Origin: Norana najaformis
Lineage: Eukaryota > Annelida > Clitellata > Crassiclitellata > Hormogastridae
DNA: 64,000 nucleotides
Direction of reading: 5' to 3'
Assembly: GCA_964023275.1 (NCBI GenBank)
Contig: OZ029914.1
Coordinates: 39,581,424-39,645,423 of the forward strand
Shown: positions 54,801-64,000 of the stretch, piece after piece
How positions within the stretch are numbered: position 1 is the first letter of the stretch
Layout: each line of letters starts with the position of its first letter
Made by a program: the position numbers and the translations under genes
Notes under the pieces: model-generated
Databases searched by the model: none
Seen by the model: only the letters and a program-made list of their open reading frames with translations
Told to the model about the DNA's origin: nothing

Positions 54801-57737
54801 AAGCGTCATCAGCAACGAGATGAAGAGCCAAGAGTCCGCCACTGAAATGTGTTTGCGGATAGTAATTGACACTGTGCGCCATTGTCTGTACTGCACCACA
54901 GCTGCACGAAGGATCAATGGTTTGTCCTCATTTGACGAGTTTATGTACTGAGAAATCCTGGTCAGTTCGAAATCGGTTAAGTGCAGACCTGAGTTATCGA
55001 GAAAAGTTGAAGCCTGGAGGACAGACTGACGGCTCGGCGATAAAGAAGTGGTTAAGGACAGTGATTTTATTATACAGCAATAATATCAAGTGCACCATCA
55101 CATTCGCGATCCTATTGCTAAACTATCATTCCACCGAAGGCTGAAACTTGATAGAAAAACTATGTTGATTCGACAAAATATTTCATTTAAAGACAGAAGG
55201 TAATATACCACTACAATTGATAACATACAGTATAGAATGTTGGAGTGCGCGGCTAATAGAATCATCTGCAGGTTGTTAACTCGTTGCCCTTCAACTTTCT
55301 GTTGTGAGAGAAATGTCCACGAGTAAGACTGTTATGCTGACAGGTTGGTCATACAATTGCTTTGCTTTGTTACAGCCTTATCTGGCATGTCTTCCAGACC
55401 GCGCTTAAAGATGTCTAAGAATTTATTTCAGCCAATAGAATTTATTGGCGGTTTATTTGATGAATGACATATGGAACTAAAGACAGAATAGCGAAATTAG
55501 AATAACCGTACAAAAGAAGAATCACCTAAGACTATTAGTTGAGCAGAAAGTTCCTCTCCATTGACTAAGCATTTGAAAATTCCAGAGTTTTCCAGTTGCA
55601 CTGAATTGATATTTAAAGTCTGTCCACGCACTCGACCCGTTGCATTTATATTTGAAAAACTGGCATGGGAAATTTTCGTTCCATCAAAGAGAATTTGTTC
55701 GAGGTTATCTTTCGGCGATGTATGAAACCAGAAAACTACAGCTGCTGAATCCTGCGCACAAGTGATCTGCGTCGCTTCACCAGCAATGACTGCCTCATTC
55801 TTCGGTCCCTCGTGAACTTTAGTCACAGCTACAACATCAACTGACGGTGGTAATAAGTAGACATATAAGTACGGGTTTACCTGAATATTATTAATGCAGT
55901 ACCTTCAGAAATCTATCGAAGTCTTTAAAATACACTAGTCTAAGAATAAGTCACAAGTGTTTTTCCGAATTGTGAGGAGGCCCTATCGCGAGGAATACTT
56001 TTCAAAGCTTATGCCTACTGCTGGAAAAGGCAACCAATAATAACGTTTCCAAAGTAGGCCTACTAACATATAATAGTTGCTATTTTCACATATTGTTCTA
56101 GTATTGACGCTAATATTCATGTTAAACTGTGATATCTTCACATTAAAAGACACGCGCGGTTCAATATCGTATCAATTGAAAATCAAATTGTTGCAATAAG
56201 TCTTTTTTATAGTTACTGAGAAATGGAGTGCTATAGACGCTGGACATTTTTATTTGCATTTACAAGAGGAAAATGAGGCTGGAATAGCACGGAGATGCGA
56301 ATGTGCAATGTTATCACTTTGCTCAGGTGATTGATAAAATTCCATGAATCTAAAACTTTTGAACAGTTTTCTTTAAACAAAATCTGAAGTTATGTTTTTA
56401 TTTCAAAACAAAGTGAAATTGAAGAAAATTGCTCATAACCCATTAAATAAAATTAATTTCATTAAACGATGTTTACTGTAGGAATGAAATTACACTTAGT
56501 GTGAAACGAAGGCTTATTTTGCGTTTTGCCTCTCACCGTTTACTATTATTTTAGTTGAAATTTTTGCTAATGAACAGAATTTTATACGGCTATGCGCAAA
56601 ATTAATTTTAGTTACCTATCGTGATACTTTATTATCAGCCATGCGCTTTAAAATAGGTAAAAAACACTTTTAAAGACTTTTAGTTTTTTGGCCAAAACCA
56701 AAATTTCAGCCTCCTAACATTTTATATCCGTTGCCCTCTAATAAGCAAATTTGCATACAAATCGGTCATGGCATAATAGATAGAGAAATGGTATTATAGA
56801 TTTTCTGTCTGAAAATTTTTAGAAGCAAATTTGAAGCTTAAAGTTTTAAGTTTCAATATACTATTCATAAACGCTTAACTAATAATGTATGCATGGGAGT
56901 GCATATATAATGCCGTTGTCAAATCAAGCATAGGTCTAAACGCAGTATATGCGCGAACCTTTTGCTTTAAATTCAAAATTAGTCCCTTAAATTGCATTTA
57001 TAAGTCTCGCTCAAAGATGAAGCTCGCAAGTCTGTCATTTTACAGCTAATGCGCCCTTAAACGTTTTCGAACTTCTAAATTTTTACTGAAGCTTCATTAT
57101 AGTTTGTTTTCATAAACAACAACAAGCTTATTAAATAAACTCCGACTAAGCAGTTTCGTACGTTTCACATGAATAAATAGCATTGCTTCCAACCGACTCG
57201 GCTTCGATTTTCAAAGTAGTTGAAGGCTTGTTGGCAATCGCTGCTCTTTGTATACCAAAACTAAGTCACAAGCGAAACTTATCTAACGCATACATTATTG
57301 CCATTTAAATTATAAAATTTGTCTGTTTTACTAAAAGTGTCAGCTTTACTTAGGCCTATATGAACGCCCATAATATGCTTTAATTATATAAGCGCCTATG
57401 GGTCTAAAAGTTTTAGATTCATGAGTTGGTTTTGTATGTTACACTATTGTGTGCTGAATTGTACTTTGCACTATTATTTGGATATTTTAATTACTTGCCA
57501 AAGTTTAAGTGGCTTTCTGGTTTTGCGATTATTCTAAATTGTAAGACATACAGTAGGGCCTACTTACCAAATATTAATAGAATACGCAAATAGAAACCTT
57601 AAAAGCATGACATGACCTGCTTAATGGTTAGATGTATTTATAATCATTCGTGCAATTTAAACGAGTTCCTTTCTGTGGCAGAACACAGTTTTCCGCTCAC
57701 CTGTGACAAAAAATAACATCAGAAGCATGTGATGCAT
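51087..57737 (-). CDS. Gene B: paralogue of gene A, Ig receptor with damaged second Ig exon
   Basis: Exons: 57,737-57,701 (signal), 55,840-55,526 (Ig1), a disrupted Ig2 (54,622-54,337), 51,761-51,648 (TM) and 51,436-51,087 (tail). Signal, Ig1, TM and tail have exactly the lengths of their gene A equivalents and no breaks. Because every intron is phase 1, skipping Ig2 would keep the frame and give a one-Ig receptor. The tail keeps VEYNAL, TNYETI and VEYVNI. The extra TM and tail exons at 44,709-42,834 lie downstream on the same strand. Likely role as for gene A. Confidence 0.68.
51648..51761 (-). CDS. Gene B exon 4: transmembrane segment
   Basis: Acceptor TTTGCAG and donor GTATGT; 114 nt, phase 1-1. 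Helix from SLALVAAF to SVTLYF, then the basic CREKAR. Confidence 0.84.
51810..51862. repeat. (GAT)n microsatellite
   Basis: Expanded atgatgatg run; much shorter at the left equivalent (4,691-4,712). Confidence 0.9.
51932..52340 (+). mobile_element. CR1/L2-like LINE 3' end, right-only insertion
   Basis: The frame contains LLHTQQPAYL, GQHAFCSASPVVWNSIPFSIRSA and FKQQLKTFYF, the usual LINE C-terminal order, and ends in (attc)n. The left copy reads through near 4,715 without it. ataat flanks both sides as a possible short target duplication. Confidence 0.8.
53505..53906. mobile_element. Solo-LTR-like insertion
   Basis: Begins TGTTGT and ends ACAACA, the short inverted termini expected of an LTR, with a TATA-like cctataaaaagg inside. 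Absent from the left copy at the equivalent microsatellite (about 7,340-7,400), so it entered after the duplication. Target duplication not clear because of the (ta)n context. No internal genes; a relic. Confidence 0.6.
54337..54622 (-). pseudogene. Gene B Ig2 exon, 5' end damaged
   Basis: The body matches gene A Ig2 (LWCRVNY, MHWMKG, SYSCKMYF, NFTFAF) and keeps the donor GTACAA. The 5' end has lost about 20 bases, including the segment equivalent to SEPVCGT, and the acceptor region reads CTTAAG. From that AG the exon is 286 nt, which does not fit phase 1 entry and would meet a stop at once. It is probably skipped or the gene is decaying. Confidence 0.75.
55526..55840 (-). CDS. Gene B exon 2: V-like Ig domain
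   Basis: Acceptor CCGTCAG and donor GTGATT; 315 nt, same as gene A. Contains TQITC, VFWFH and ENSGIFKC. Substitutions relative to A are scattered (for example FHTSPKDNLEQ against FHISPKDNLQQ). Confidence 0.86.
57701..57737 (-). CDS. Gene B exon 1: signal peptide
   Basis: MHHMLLMLFFVT plus one base, donor GTGAGC; 37 nt as in gene A. Confidence 0.75.
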
Positions 57738-58009
57738 TTTAATCTGAGCGGCAATAATAAATACTTCGTCTGATCTGTAGAAAAAATTAGTATCGACGAG
57801 CGTAGAAAACCGTGTACTACTCTGTGTTACGACTGAAAGCAGGATCTGCAGCAGGCTTAATTGATATGCCCTTATTTAGCTATCTTATCAATCTACTTAC
57901 ATTTTAGCTTGCGGGCATCCAGCTCACTGTGCAAAAAGTAAAGGCTTAGCTTGTGATAGGCTACGAATCAGCTGATAAATATTCATCTTATCTGTGAAGC
58001 CTCAAATGT

Positions 58010-58118
58010 AGTAGTAGTTCCTCAGTTTAACGACAGCTTATGGCATCAAAGACCGTTGCCGTCGCCCTCCTTTTTTATCCAGGCTTGGGACTGGCACCAT
58101 ACAACAATATAATTGTAG
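58010..58118 (-). mobile_element. Short dispersed repeat, right-only insertion
   Basis: Interrupts sequence that is continuous on the left near 14,970. Reverse complement of 40,575-40,670. Confidence 0.65.
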
Positions 58119-58270
58119 CTGTATCATTTTATTTTGAAGCGACCGTCGATGATGCATTGCGTTGAGCCCACTTGATTAGTTCGTCACTGTTTCATCTATT
58201 TATTGTCATGTAGCTATGGATGCGTTAGACACGAGTGTACATCTCGACGAATATTATAACTTAAAATTGC

Positions 58271-58510
58271 CTTGGGTTGCGTGACAGCCTAGTGGCTCAC
58301 GTGCTGGGTCCTCGATCCAGACACCAGAGGTTCAAATACTCGCCCGAGCAGCAAGATACTTCAAGGTGTCTGTTCCACTAGCGCCACAAGCGAACTTAGC
58401 CATACAATGAGTAAACTAACCATGAGCGGTGGGAAAATCAGGCGGCAACGGAGATGATTAGCCACCCACCTTCATGTGCCGATGTTAAAAAAATGAAGTC
58501 GCTAACACTT
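58271..58510 (+). mobile_element. tRNA-derived SINE (family 1), right copy
   Basis: A-box-like gtgacagcctagtggctcac and B box ggttcaaatac. Collinear with 15,141-15,365. Confidence 0.72.
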
Positions 58511-58517
58511 GATACCA

Positions 58518-59141
58518 CAGTCGAGAACCGCCTCCATGGCAACGGAACAGTCAGGAACCGTCTTCATGGCAACAGAACCATCGAGAACCGTCTCCATGGC
58601 AACAGAACAGTCGAGAACCGTATCCATGGCAACGGAACAGTTGTGAACCGTCTCCATGGCAACGGAACAGTCGAGAACCGCCTCCATGGCAACGGAACCA
58701 TTGGAACAATCTCCATGGCAACGGTTTCCCCAGCGGGAACAGTTGGGAACTGTTCCCTTGGTAACGGTGCCTAGGAAAAGGATATAAGGACGCATTCGGA
58801 GCCGTCAAAGAAGTCGGTCTGTCGTCGAGCGTCTGTCTGTCGGTGAGCGGTTGCCTGTCGTCTTAGGGATTGCCTGGATTAATTTAGTCGTCAAGTTCTT
58901 GTTCACTTTGGATTACTTACGTCGTCGTGGATTACTTTCGTTGTCAAGCTCTCGTTCGGTAGATTACTTTCGTCGTAACCGACGGGACCAACACTATAGT
59001 TAAGTGTTTGGTTGAAATAAAAGTTGGAAAGAGTTACAACGCTGGTGTCGACTTCTTCTTCCTCTTCTTTGAGAAAAGCTCTAGGTAGACTACCAGAGTC
59101 GAACCCCGCACAAGCCTATAGGAGTAGCTCGGGTCGTCACA
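58518..59141 (+). mobile_element. LTR-like relic with a minisatellite in its 5' part
   Basis: The 5' third is a 30-bp minisatellite. Then come a TATA-like gatataagg (58,781-58,789), a transcribed-looking region, AATAAA at 59,016-59,021, and a gtcgtcaca end typical of Gypsy-type LTRs. No coding part, so it is solo-LTR-like. It lies exactly at the join of a local tandem duplication. Boundaries are approximate. Confidence 0.5.
58527..58722. repeat. 30-bp minisatellite, about seven units
   Basis: Units of the form accgtctccatggcaacgg plus aacagtcgag. Each carries ccatggcaac, a half-site of the RFX X-box. Confidence 0.92.
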
Positions 59142-59779
59142 GCCGCAGTAATAAATAGTTCGTCTGATCTGTAGATAAAAACAACAGTGTAGCATCGACG
59201 AGCGTAGAAAACCGTGTACTACTCTGTGTTACGACTGAATGCAGGATCTGCAGCAGGCTTAATTGATATGCCCTTATTTGGCTATCTTATCAATCTACTT
59301 ACATTTTAGCTTGCAGGAATCCAGCTCAAACTGCAAAAAGTAAAGACTTGGACTGTGAAAGGCTACGCATCAGCTGTTAAATATTCATGTTTGAGAATAT
59401 TATTGGGATCACTTCATCTGTAAAGCCTCAAATTCTATTGTAGCTGTACGACTTTATTTTGAAGCGACCATTGATGATGCCCACTTAAGTAGTTCGTCAC
59501 TGTTTAACCTAGCTACATTGTCAAGTAGCTGTGGATGATTATACATGAGTCCATAGCTTGACGAATTATAACTTTAAATTGCCTTAACAATGAGTAAATT
59601 AACCATACGCTGTGGGAAAATCAGTCGACATCGGAGAGGATTAGCCGCCCGCCTTCAAGAGCCGATGTTAAGAAAATGACGACGCTAACACTTGATACCA
59701 ATGGTTGCCTCTAGAGGTAAGCTCAGAAGATTACCTCTTTTAATTCTTGCTGTTTATCTTCATTTCCTTCTTATTCTTC

Positions 59780-59835
59780 TTCTTCTTCTTCCTCCTCCTC
59801 CTCCACCTCCTCTTCTTCTTCTCCTCTTCTTTTTT
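59780..59835. repeat. Pyrimidine-rich (CTT/CCT)n tract
   Basis: Equivalent to the tract at about 15,430-15,545. Confidence 0.85.
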
Positions 59836-60737
59836 CTGCTCCCCAATTCTGTTCTTATTGCTCAAAAGAGTGCAAATGAGGAAAAATAGTAGAGAATAGG
59901 GCTACTTTCGCCTGATGTTATGAAACTTTCAAGAGATCATGGTAAATTGCCTCGAAGACTACATGAGTTTTAGAAAGAGCATAATAGGAACAGGAATGTC
60001 GCTCAATACTCAGAATTCATAGCTCTGGCCACATTTCGAGTACTGTCCTCGCATGTGCAACTCTAAACAGGATACAGAAGATATGAAAAATGTAGGCCCC
60101 TATACTTAGTATTATTTGTGCATTTATTGAGCATTTGTGAGTGAAGGACTCGCTCGAGGTCCCTTCACGGTAATCATATCAGGGGAGACTCGAACCTGTA
60201 CTCTCCGCAAATCAAGCTCTCTAACCAACAGGCTACCATGTTCCACAAACGAAGACCTTAGTTGTATAGGAGAGGTACTTAAATTATGCGGTCATAATAT
60301 TCTGAACAAAGAAAAATGGCGGGAGGCTTCTGCTGTCCTGTGACTCTTATCGAAAGGTCATCAGCTTTGCTATTTGAGAAGGCGAGGTATAATAATAACT
60401 TTACCATTACTATTCGTTGCTACACTAACTTAAAAAGTTTATACACTCAAGCGAAACCTTGCCACACTAAGTGTAAATGTCTTTTTCCGACACGGATGCG
60501 CTGTAGGCCTAGCTTACTCGGGGAAACTACCTTCGTAAGTCAACAGAAAATTTCCCATATTAAATGTATTTTCTACGCGTTAACGGTTAACCTTAAACTA
60601 CACTTCTCCTCAGCCACACTGCAACTGCGCAGTAATATTTTAACTCTTGCTGGCAACCTAATTCGCTGCACAGAAGTAGTCCGATAGCTACCTAGTGCGC
60701 ACCAAATTTGTTATCCCCTTTCTCACCTGTCTAAACA

Positions 60738-60990
60738 TGCAATCGTAATCGTAATCGTAATTCAGAGATTTCTACAGTGCGCTCAGTCAAAACAAAATCG
60801 ATAGGCTAAAGGGTCCGGTTCCAGGTCAAGATCCAAAAGTCAGACGGAGAGACAGCGTGACAGCTATGCGTTGTGTTTTTTGGGGTTAGAGAGCAGAGAG
60901 AGATAAGAGGAAGAAGGGGTGTCAGGATAGGATCTGTGAGAGAAATGTTTTCAGTTTTGAGTGAAAGGCCGAAGCAGAAATTGCAAGCGG
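60738..60990 (-). mobile_element. LINE 3' end (family 3), right-only insertion
   Basis: Starts with (aatcgt)n reversed tail and contains acaaaatcgataggctaaagg and gaggaagaaggggtgtcagg, as in the other family 3 copies. The left copy reads through near 16,415. Confidence 0.68.
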
Positions 60991-61024
60991 TGGGTCATCG
61001 ATGAGTTTTGCATGTTGGGTCATG

Positions 61025-61255
61025 TTGATGTAAATGGTACACGTTTTTCTATAGCGACCGTATGGCCTGTACCCTGCTCATTGTTTAATGAATTTATCGG
61101 CTGAAATCCTTCACTATTGCTGCTGTTTGAATGGGAGCCACGCCATTTAAGGTCCCCGTGTACGGACCGTGCTAGTCCGAGATGAGATTCAAATCTTTTT
61201 AAACAAGCCACGACCGGGACGCGAACCGGCATCCTCACGCTCAGAGGCGCCTAGA
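61025..61255 (-). mobile_element. tRNA-like SINE (family 2), right copy
   Basis: The reverse strand has ggttcgcgtcccggtcgtgg near 61,210-61,230. Partner of 16,890-17,105. Confidence 0.65.
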
Positions 61256-61924
61256 CGTACGCGTTAAATAATGTAGCTAAGTCAATACGAGCACTTCTCC
61301 GCTTGTCCTCTCTCTTGCAGATTTTCACTCAAGACTGAAAACCTTGATCTTCAAGATATCCTATACTGCTTCCGCTCCTGCATCATCTCTTGACCACCAT
61401 CTGCAACGATTTCAATTGTAGCACTACGCTGTTTCCAGAGCTTTAACCGCTGATTCTAGTCTGGCACTGAAACTGTCCAAACAACCTGGCTTACGCGAAC
61501 TTGGTTGATATAGCGCCGGTACATAAGCCGGGCTTCCGTACGCGGTTATTGTTTATTTTTGGAGATATACATTTATTGACAGATAAAATTAGATTGACAC
61601 TCAAGTCTGCGTTCAGTGACGTCTGCTTTCTCCATTCATCGTGAGGTTTCTCCTCTCATAAAATTCTCTAGTTTGGGTATTCCTCTCACCTTATTTGTAC
61701 CCTGAATACATAATGCATATATGAGTCATTCTTGAAGGGTTTTTAAACTACATTGGATAGCAAATTTTACTGAAGACTGTTTTTTAATAACGTTTGGCGC
61801 TTTTTATATAATTTGCCAAGGTGAATACACTGGTCTTCTCTGAATTTGTGTATCTTGCAAGGTTTCTGAGCATAAGGCGTTCATATGCAATTTTATATTA
61901 TATCATAACATAATATTATAACAT

Positions 61925-62232
61925 GCTCCAACGCTTGAAATTTCTGCTTCGGTCTTTCACTCATAACTGAAAACATGCCTCTTTCACAGATTCTATCTTG
62001 ACACCCCTTCTTTCTCTTATCTCTCTCTCTCTCTCTCTCTCTCTGCTCTACAACCCCAAACAACACACCCGTAACACCCACGCTGTCTTTCCAACTGACT
62101 TTTGGATCATGACATGGAACCGAACCCTTTCGCCTATCGATTTTGTTTTGACTGAGCGCCTGTGAATTAGCTGGTCCCTGGGGCGTGGCTTTCGTTGGGC
62201 GCTGTAGAAATCTCGGAATTATAATTACGATG
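61925..62232 (+). mobile_element. LINE 3' end (family 3), right-only insertion
   Basis: Ends in ggcgctgtagaaatctcgg and an attacga tail; includes a (ct)n run at 62,020-62,043. The left copy is empty near 17,998 (gcaatattagaaatatgacc). Confidence 0.7.
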
Positions 62233-62639
62233 GCGATATTAGAAATATAACCAACCGTATAATTTAGTACCGTTGCGAAGCATATACACTGAAAACTGTG
62301 CAAATTCTGAAATCGTTTCTTTCTGATGCAAACGGTGATTTCCTTTTGCAGTGTCAGGAACTTCCTTGACCAATGTCCAACTATAGTCAACTAAAATACT
62401 AGGACTTCACCTGCCTTTTTCCCAAATTGCTTATGCCTGAAATATTTGTTGGCTTTTGTTCTCGCGAATAGAAAGATTACTTGCTTATTACATGTACGTG
62501 TATATCGCCATTTTCTTAACTGAAGTCAAAGCTATCTGTCAAGTTGGAACACATATTCAGATTCGCAAGCAGAAACAGATTCGCAGGCTGCTTAATATCC
62601 AGAGATGAAACCCCAATACATTGTATGTTAAGTAATAGT

Positions 62640-62930
62640 GCAACTTCGCGAGCTGAAATGACATACTCATCCCCAACAGAAATGAAAGCTCTTCGCAGAT
62701 CACACGCAACGCCCATAGCACTACTAAAAACCCCAAACTGATTTCACTTTAACTAATGTCGTCGTGGCAACCCTTCAAACTTCCCATGTATTTCAATGCA
62801 TTGGGCTCTATGGTAAGCAATGTTGCAACTTCGCGAGCTGAAACGGCATACTCATCCTCAGCGGGAGTGAAAGCTCTTCCCAAACCAAATGCCCCACCCA
62901 TAGGACTACAAAAAACGACGAACGAGAACG
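62640..62930. repeat. Pair of about 100-bp diverged direct repeats
   Basis: gcaacttcgcgagctgaaa...catactcatcc and the following gaaagctctt are found at about 62,640-62,740 and 62,823-62,925, 183 bp apart. Lies just beyond the end of the segmental duplication; identity unknown. Confidence 0.75.
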
Positions 62931-63001
62931 AACCGGTGGGTCTGGCCTAGCAATAATCAGCTGTCACCGCGCTTCGAAGCCGAGATTCGCTGCTCGTTGG
63001 T

Positions 63002-64000
63002 TTAACTTTTTTGGCAGCACATGTTCAAACCCTCCGCCTTGGAGAAGTCGTCGCCGTAAATCAATATACCCCTTAACGTCGTGGCTTGCCCAAGGGACAT
63101 TCCTTTTTTTATCTCGGTGTTGTCGTTGATCAAGTTCCAGACCTGGGAGAACATATATGGAACAGCATTGTTGATGGGTTTGATCAGCTTGTTGACTACA
63201 TAGGCCACGCCCGTGGATGCGAGCCTACCCTCCACAAGAAGGTAGCTCTGGGACGGTTGTGTGAATACATCCTGGTTCTGTATGGCGTGTCCATTCTTGA
63301 TGGCAGCATGGTTCTGCGACTCATACTCGCAATAGTCGAATGACTCGTTGCTCTCATTGACCGGCACCGCTTAGGCGATGTCTAGCCTATCACTATCCAC
63401 GCTTACGGTGGTCAGTGTACGGCGGAAAAACGTAAAGTTTTCAATACGGCGTGGGCCTGCGGAGTCGAAGGACTATTGGGGACCGAGAAAGAAGTCCCTG
63501 CCCCTCGCCTATCACCATTCGGAGGGCGTTTCCCAAAGCAATGCGGCTATTAACGTCTCGAGTCGCTGGCAGAAGAGCAACCCTGTGGGCGCTAGCTGAT
63601 TCAGGAACTCAATGCTTTTACAGCTCAGCACTTTCTCTAGGGGAAGCGGAGGGAGGGAGCGCCTTTTTATCCGTCCCAGCTGCTACAGCCGCACGTTTCG
63701 CTTTTACGACGTTGACAATCTGCTTAACCGCAGCCGCTATTGTAGCACCAGATTTCGCCACAATGCCTACCATGTCCGCAACGTTGTCCTTGTTCGCCGA
63801 GAGGAAAGAGGCGGAGATCAGTCGGCTGAACCATTCGGTGAACCCGTCGCCCATATAACGCCGCCCAAGGCCGGCGGGGTAACGACTGGCAAAGATGAAC
63901 AAAAGATGGTCGAGGCGACAGGATACAGGCTGCGGATGTGAAACCGTATATGATAGCCTTGGAGGTTGAGGAAGACAACGGGCACCTTGCACTTGTCTGG
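63002..64000 (-). mobile_element. Virus-like capsid-bearing element relic (Polinton/PLV-like), cut by the window edge
   Basis: On the minus strand, a segment with QSYLLVEGRL, FSQVWNLI, LGQATTLRGIL and YGDDFSKAEGLN resembles the N-terminal part of a double-jelly-roll-like capsid family known from virus-like elements in animal genomes. An upstream minus-strand segment (GFTEWFSRLISASF, VAKSGATIAAAVKQIV) may be a second structural protein. GC is higher than in the neighbouring DNA. It is incomplete and looks broken, with at least one break visible; it is treated as a fossil. Confidence 0.55.

Larger units (their letters stand above)
57749..59690. repeat. Local tandem duplication within the right copy
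   Basis: 57,749-58,000 is repeated at 59,150-59,400, and the 3' end of the SINE region (58,490-58,517) is repeated at 59,670-59,700. The period is about 1.4 kb. The left copy has a single version (14,690-15,380). The LTR-like relic sits at the junction. Confidence 0.8.
42830..62525. repeat. Right copy of the segmental duplication
   Basis: Part of 42,830-43,315 matches 1-513, and 48,367-62,525 matches 514-18,280, in the same orientation. Sequence 43,315-48,366 is absent from the left copy. Right-only insertions include 51,932-52,340, 53,505-53,906, about 58,015-58,110, 58,518-59,141 with an internal tandem duplication, 60,738-61,015 and 61,925-62,232. Confidence 0.9.

Noticed and set aside
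58454-58808. Overlapping open frames on both strands with NRLHGNGT or CSVAMETV repeats
   Set aside because: They arise from the 30-bp minisatellite, whose unit length is a multiple of three and lacks stops in several frames.

Overview
This is eukaryotic, animal-type genomic DNA. It is AT-rich, with spliced genes whose exons are separated by kilobases, microsatellites, tRNA-derived SINEs, several LINE clades, two DNA transposons of one family, solo-LTR-like relics and a virus-like capsid relic. There are no bacterial-style operons. The only clear host genes are immunoglobulin-superfamily (IgSF) membrane receptors, read by pairing short open segments with GT/AG sites. Their style (short signal exon, V-like Ig exon, further Ig exons, TM exon, tyrosine-motif tail, nearly all introns phase 1) suggests an invertebrate immune or allorecognition receptor cluster. 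I cannot name the species; a cnidarian or an invertebrate deuterostome would both fit.

Layout. Gene A (minus, 14,667 to 3,940) is complete by eye: five exons, 1,125 coding nt, 374 aa. It has two Ig domains, one TM and a tail with VKYSAL and IEYVNI (ITIM-like) and TNYETI (ITSM-like). Gene D (plus, 18,525 to 24,291) runs away from A and has three Ig exons and a TM; its tail was not found. Gene C (minus, 31,171 to 29,436) has two Ig exons and no TM found. Gene B (minus, 57,737 to 51,087) is a paralogue of A in which the second Ig exon is damaged. Further downstream on the same strand lies a second membrane module: a TM exon at 44,709-44,605 and a 341-residue tail exon at 43,861-42,834 with about five repeats of YLVPNEF/EYLDLV-type tyrosine motifs.

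A and B sit in two same-orientation copies of a segmental duplication: 514-18,280 matches 48,367-62,525, and 1-513 matches part of about 42,830-43,315. The copies differ at roughly one base in ten by eye. Each has its own later insertions, so each copy provides empty sites for the other. The left copy has lost the DNA equivalent to 43,315-48,366, including the second TM exon and most of the multi-tyrosine tail.

Other elements: two transposons (11,951-14,333 and 25,051-27,670) with CACTGG-CAACA termini, TTA/TAA target duplications and a conserved cysteine-rich protein; an R2-like LINE (33,895-36,790); a CR1/L2-like LINE (45,740-47,875) interrupted by a repeat array; several LINE 3' ends; SINEs; two LTR-like relics in the right copy; a second, smaller duplication (28,113-29,460 and 38,561-40,150); and a virus-like capsid relic at the right edge (63,002-64,000).
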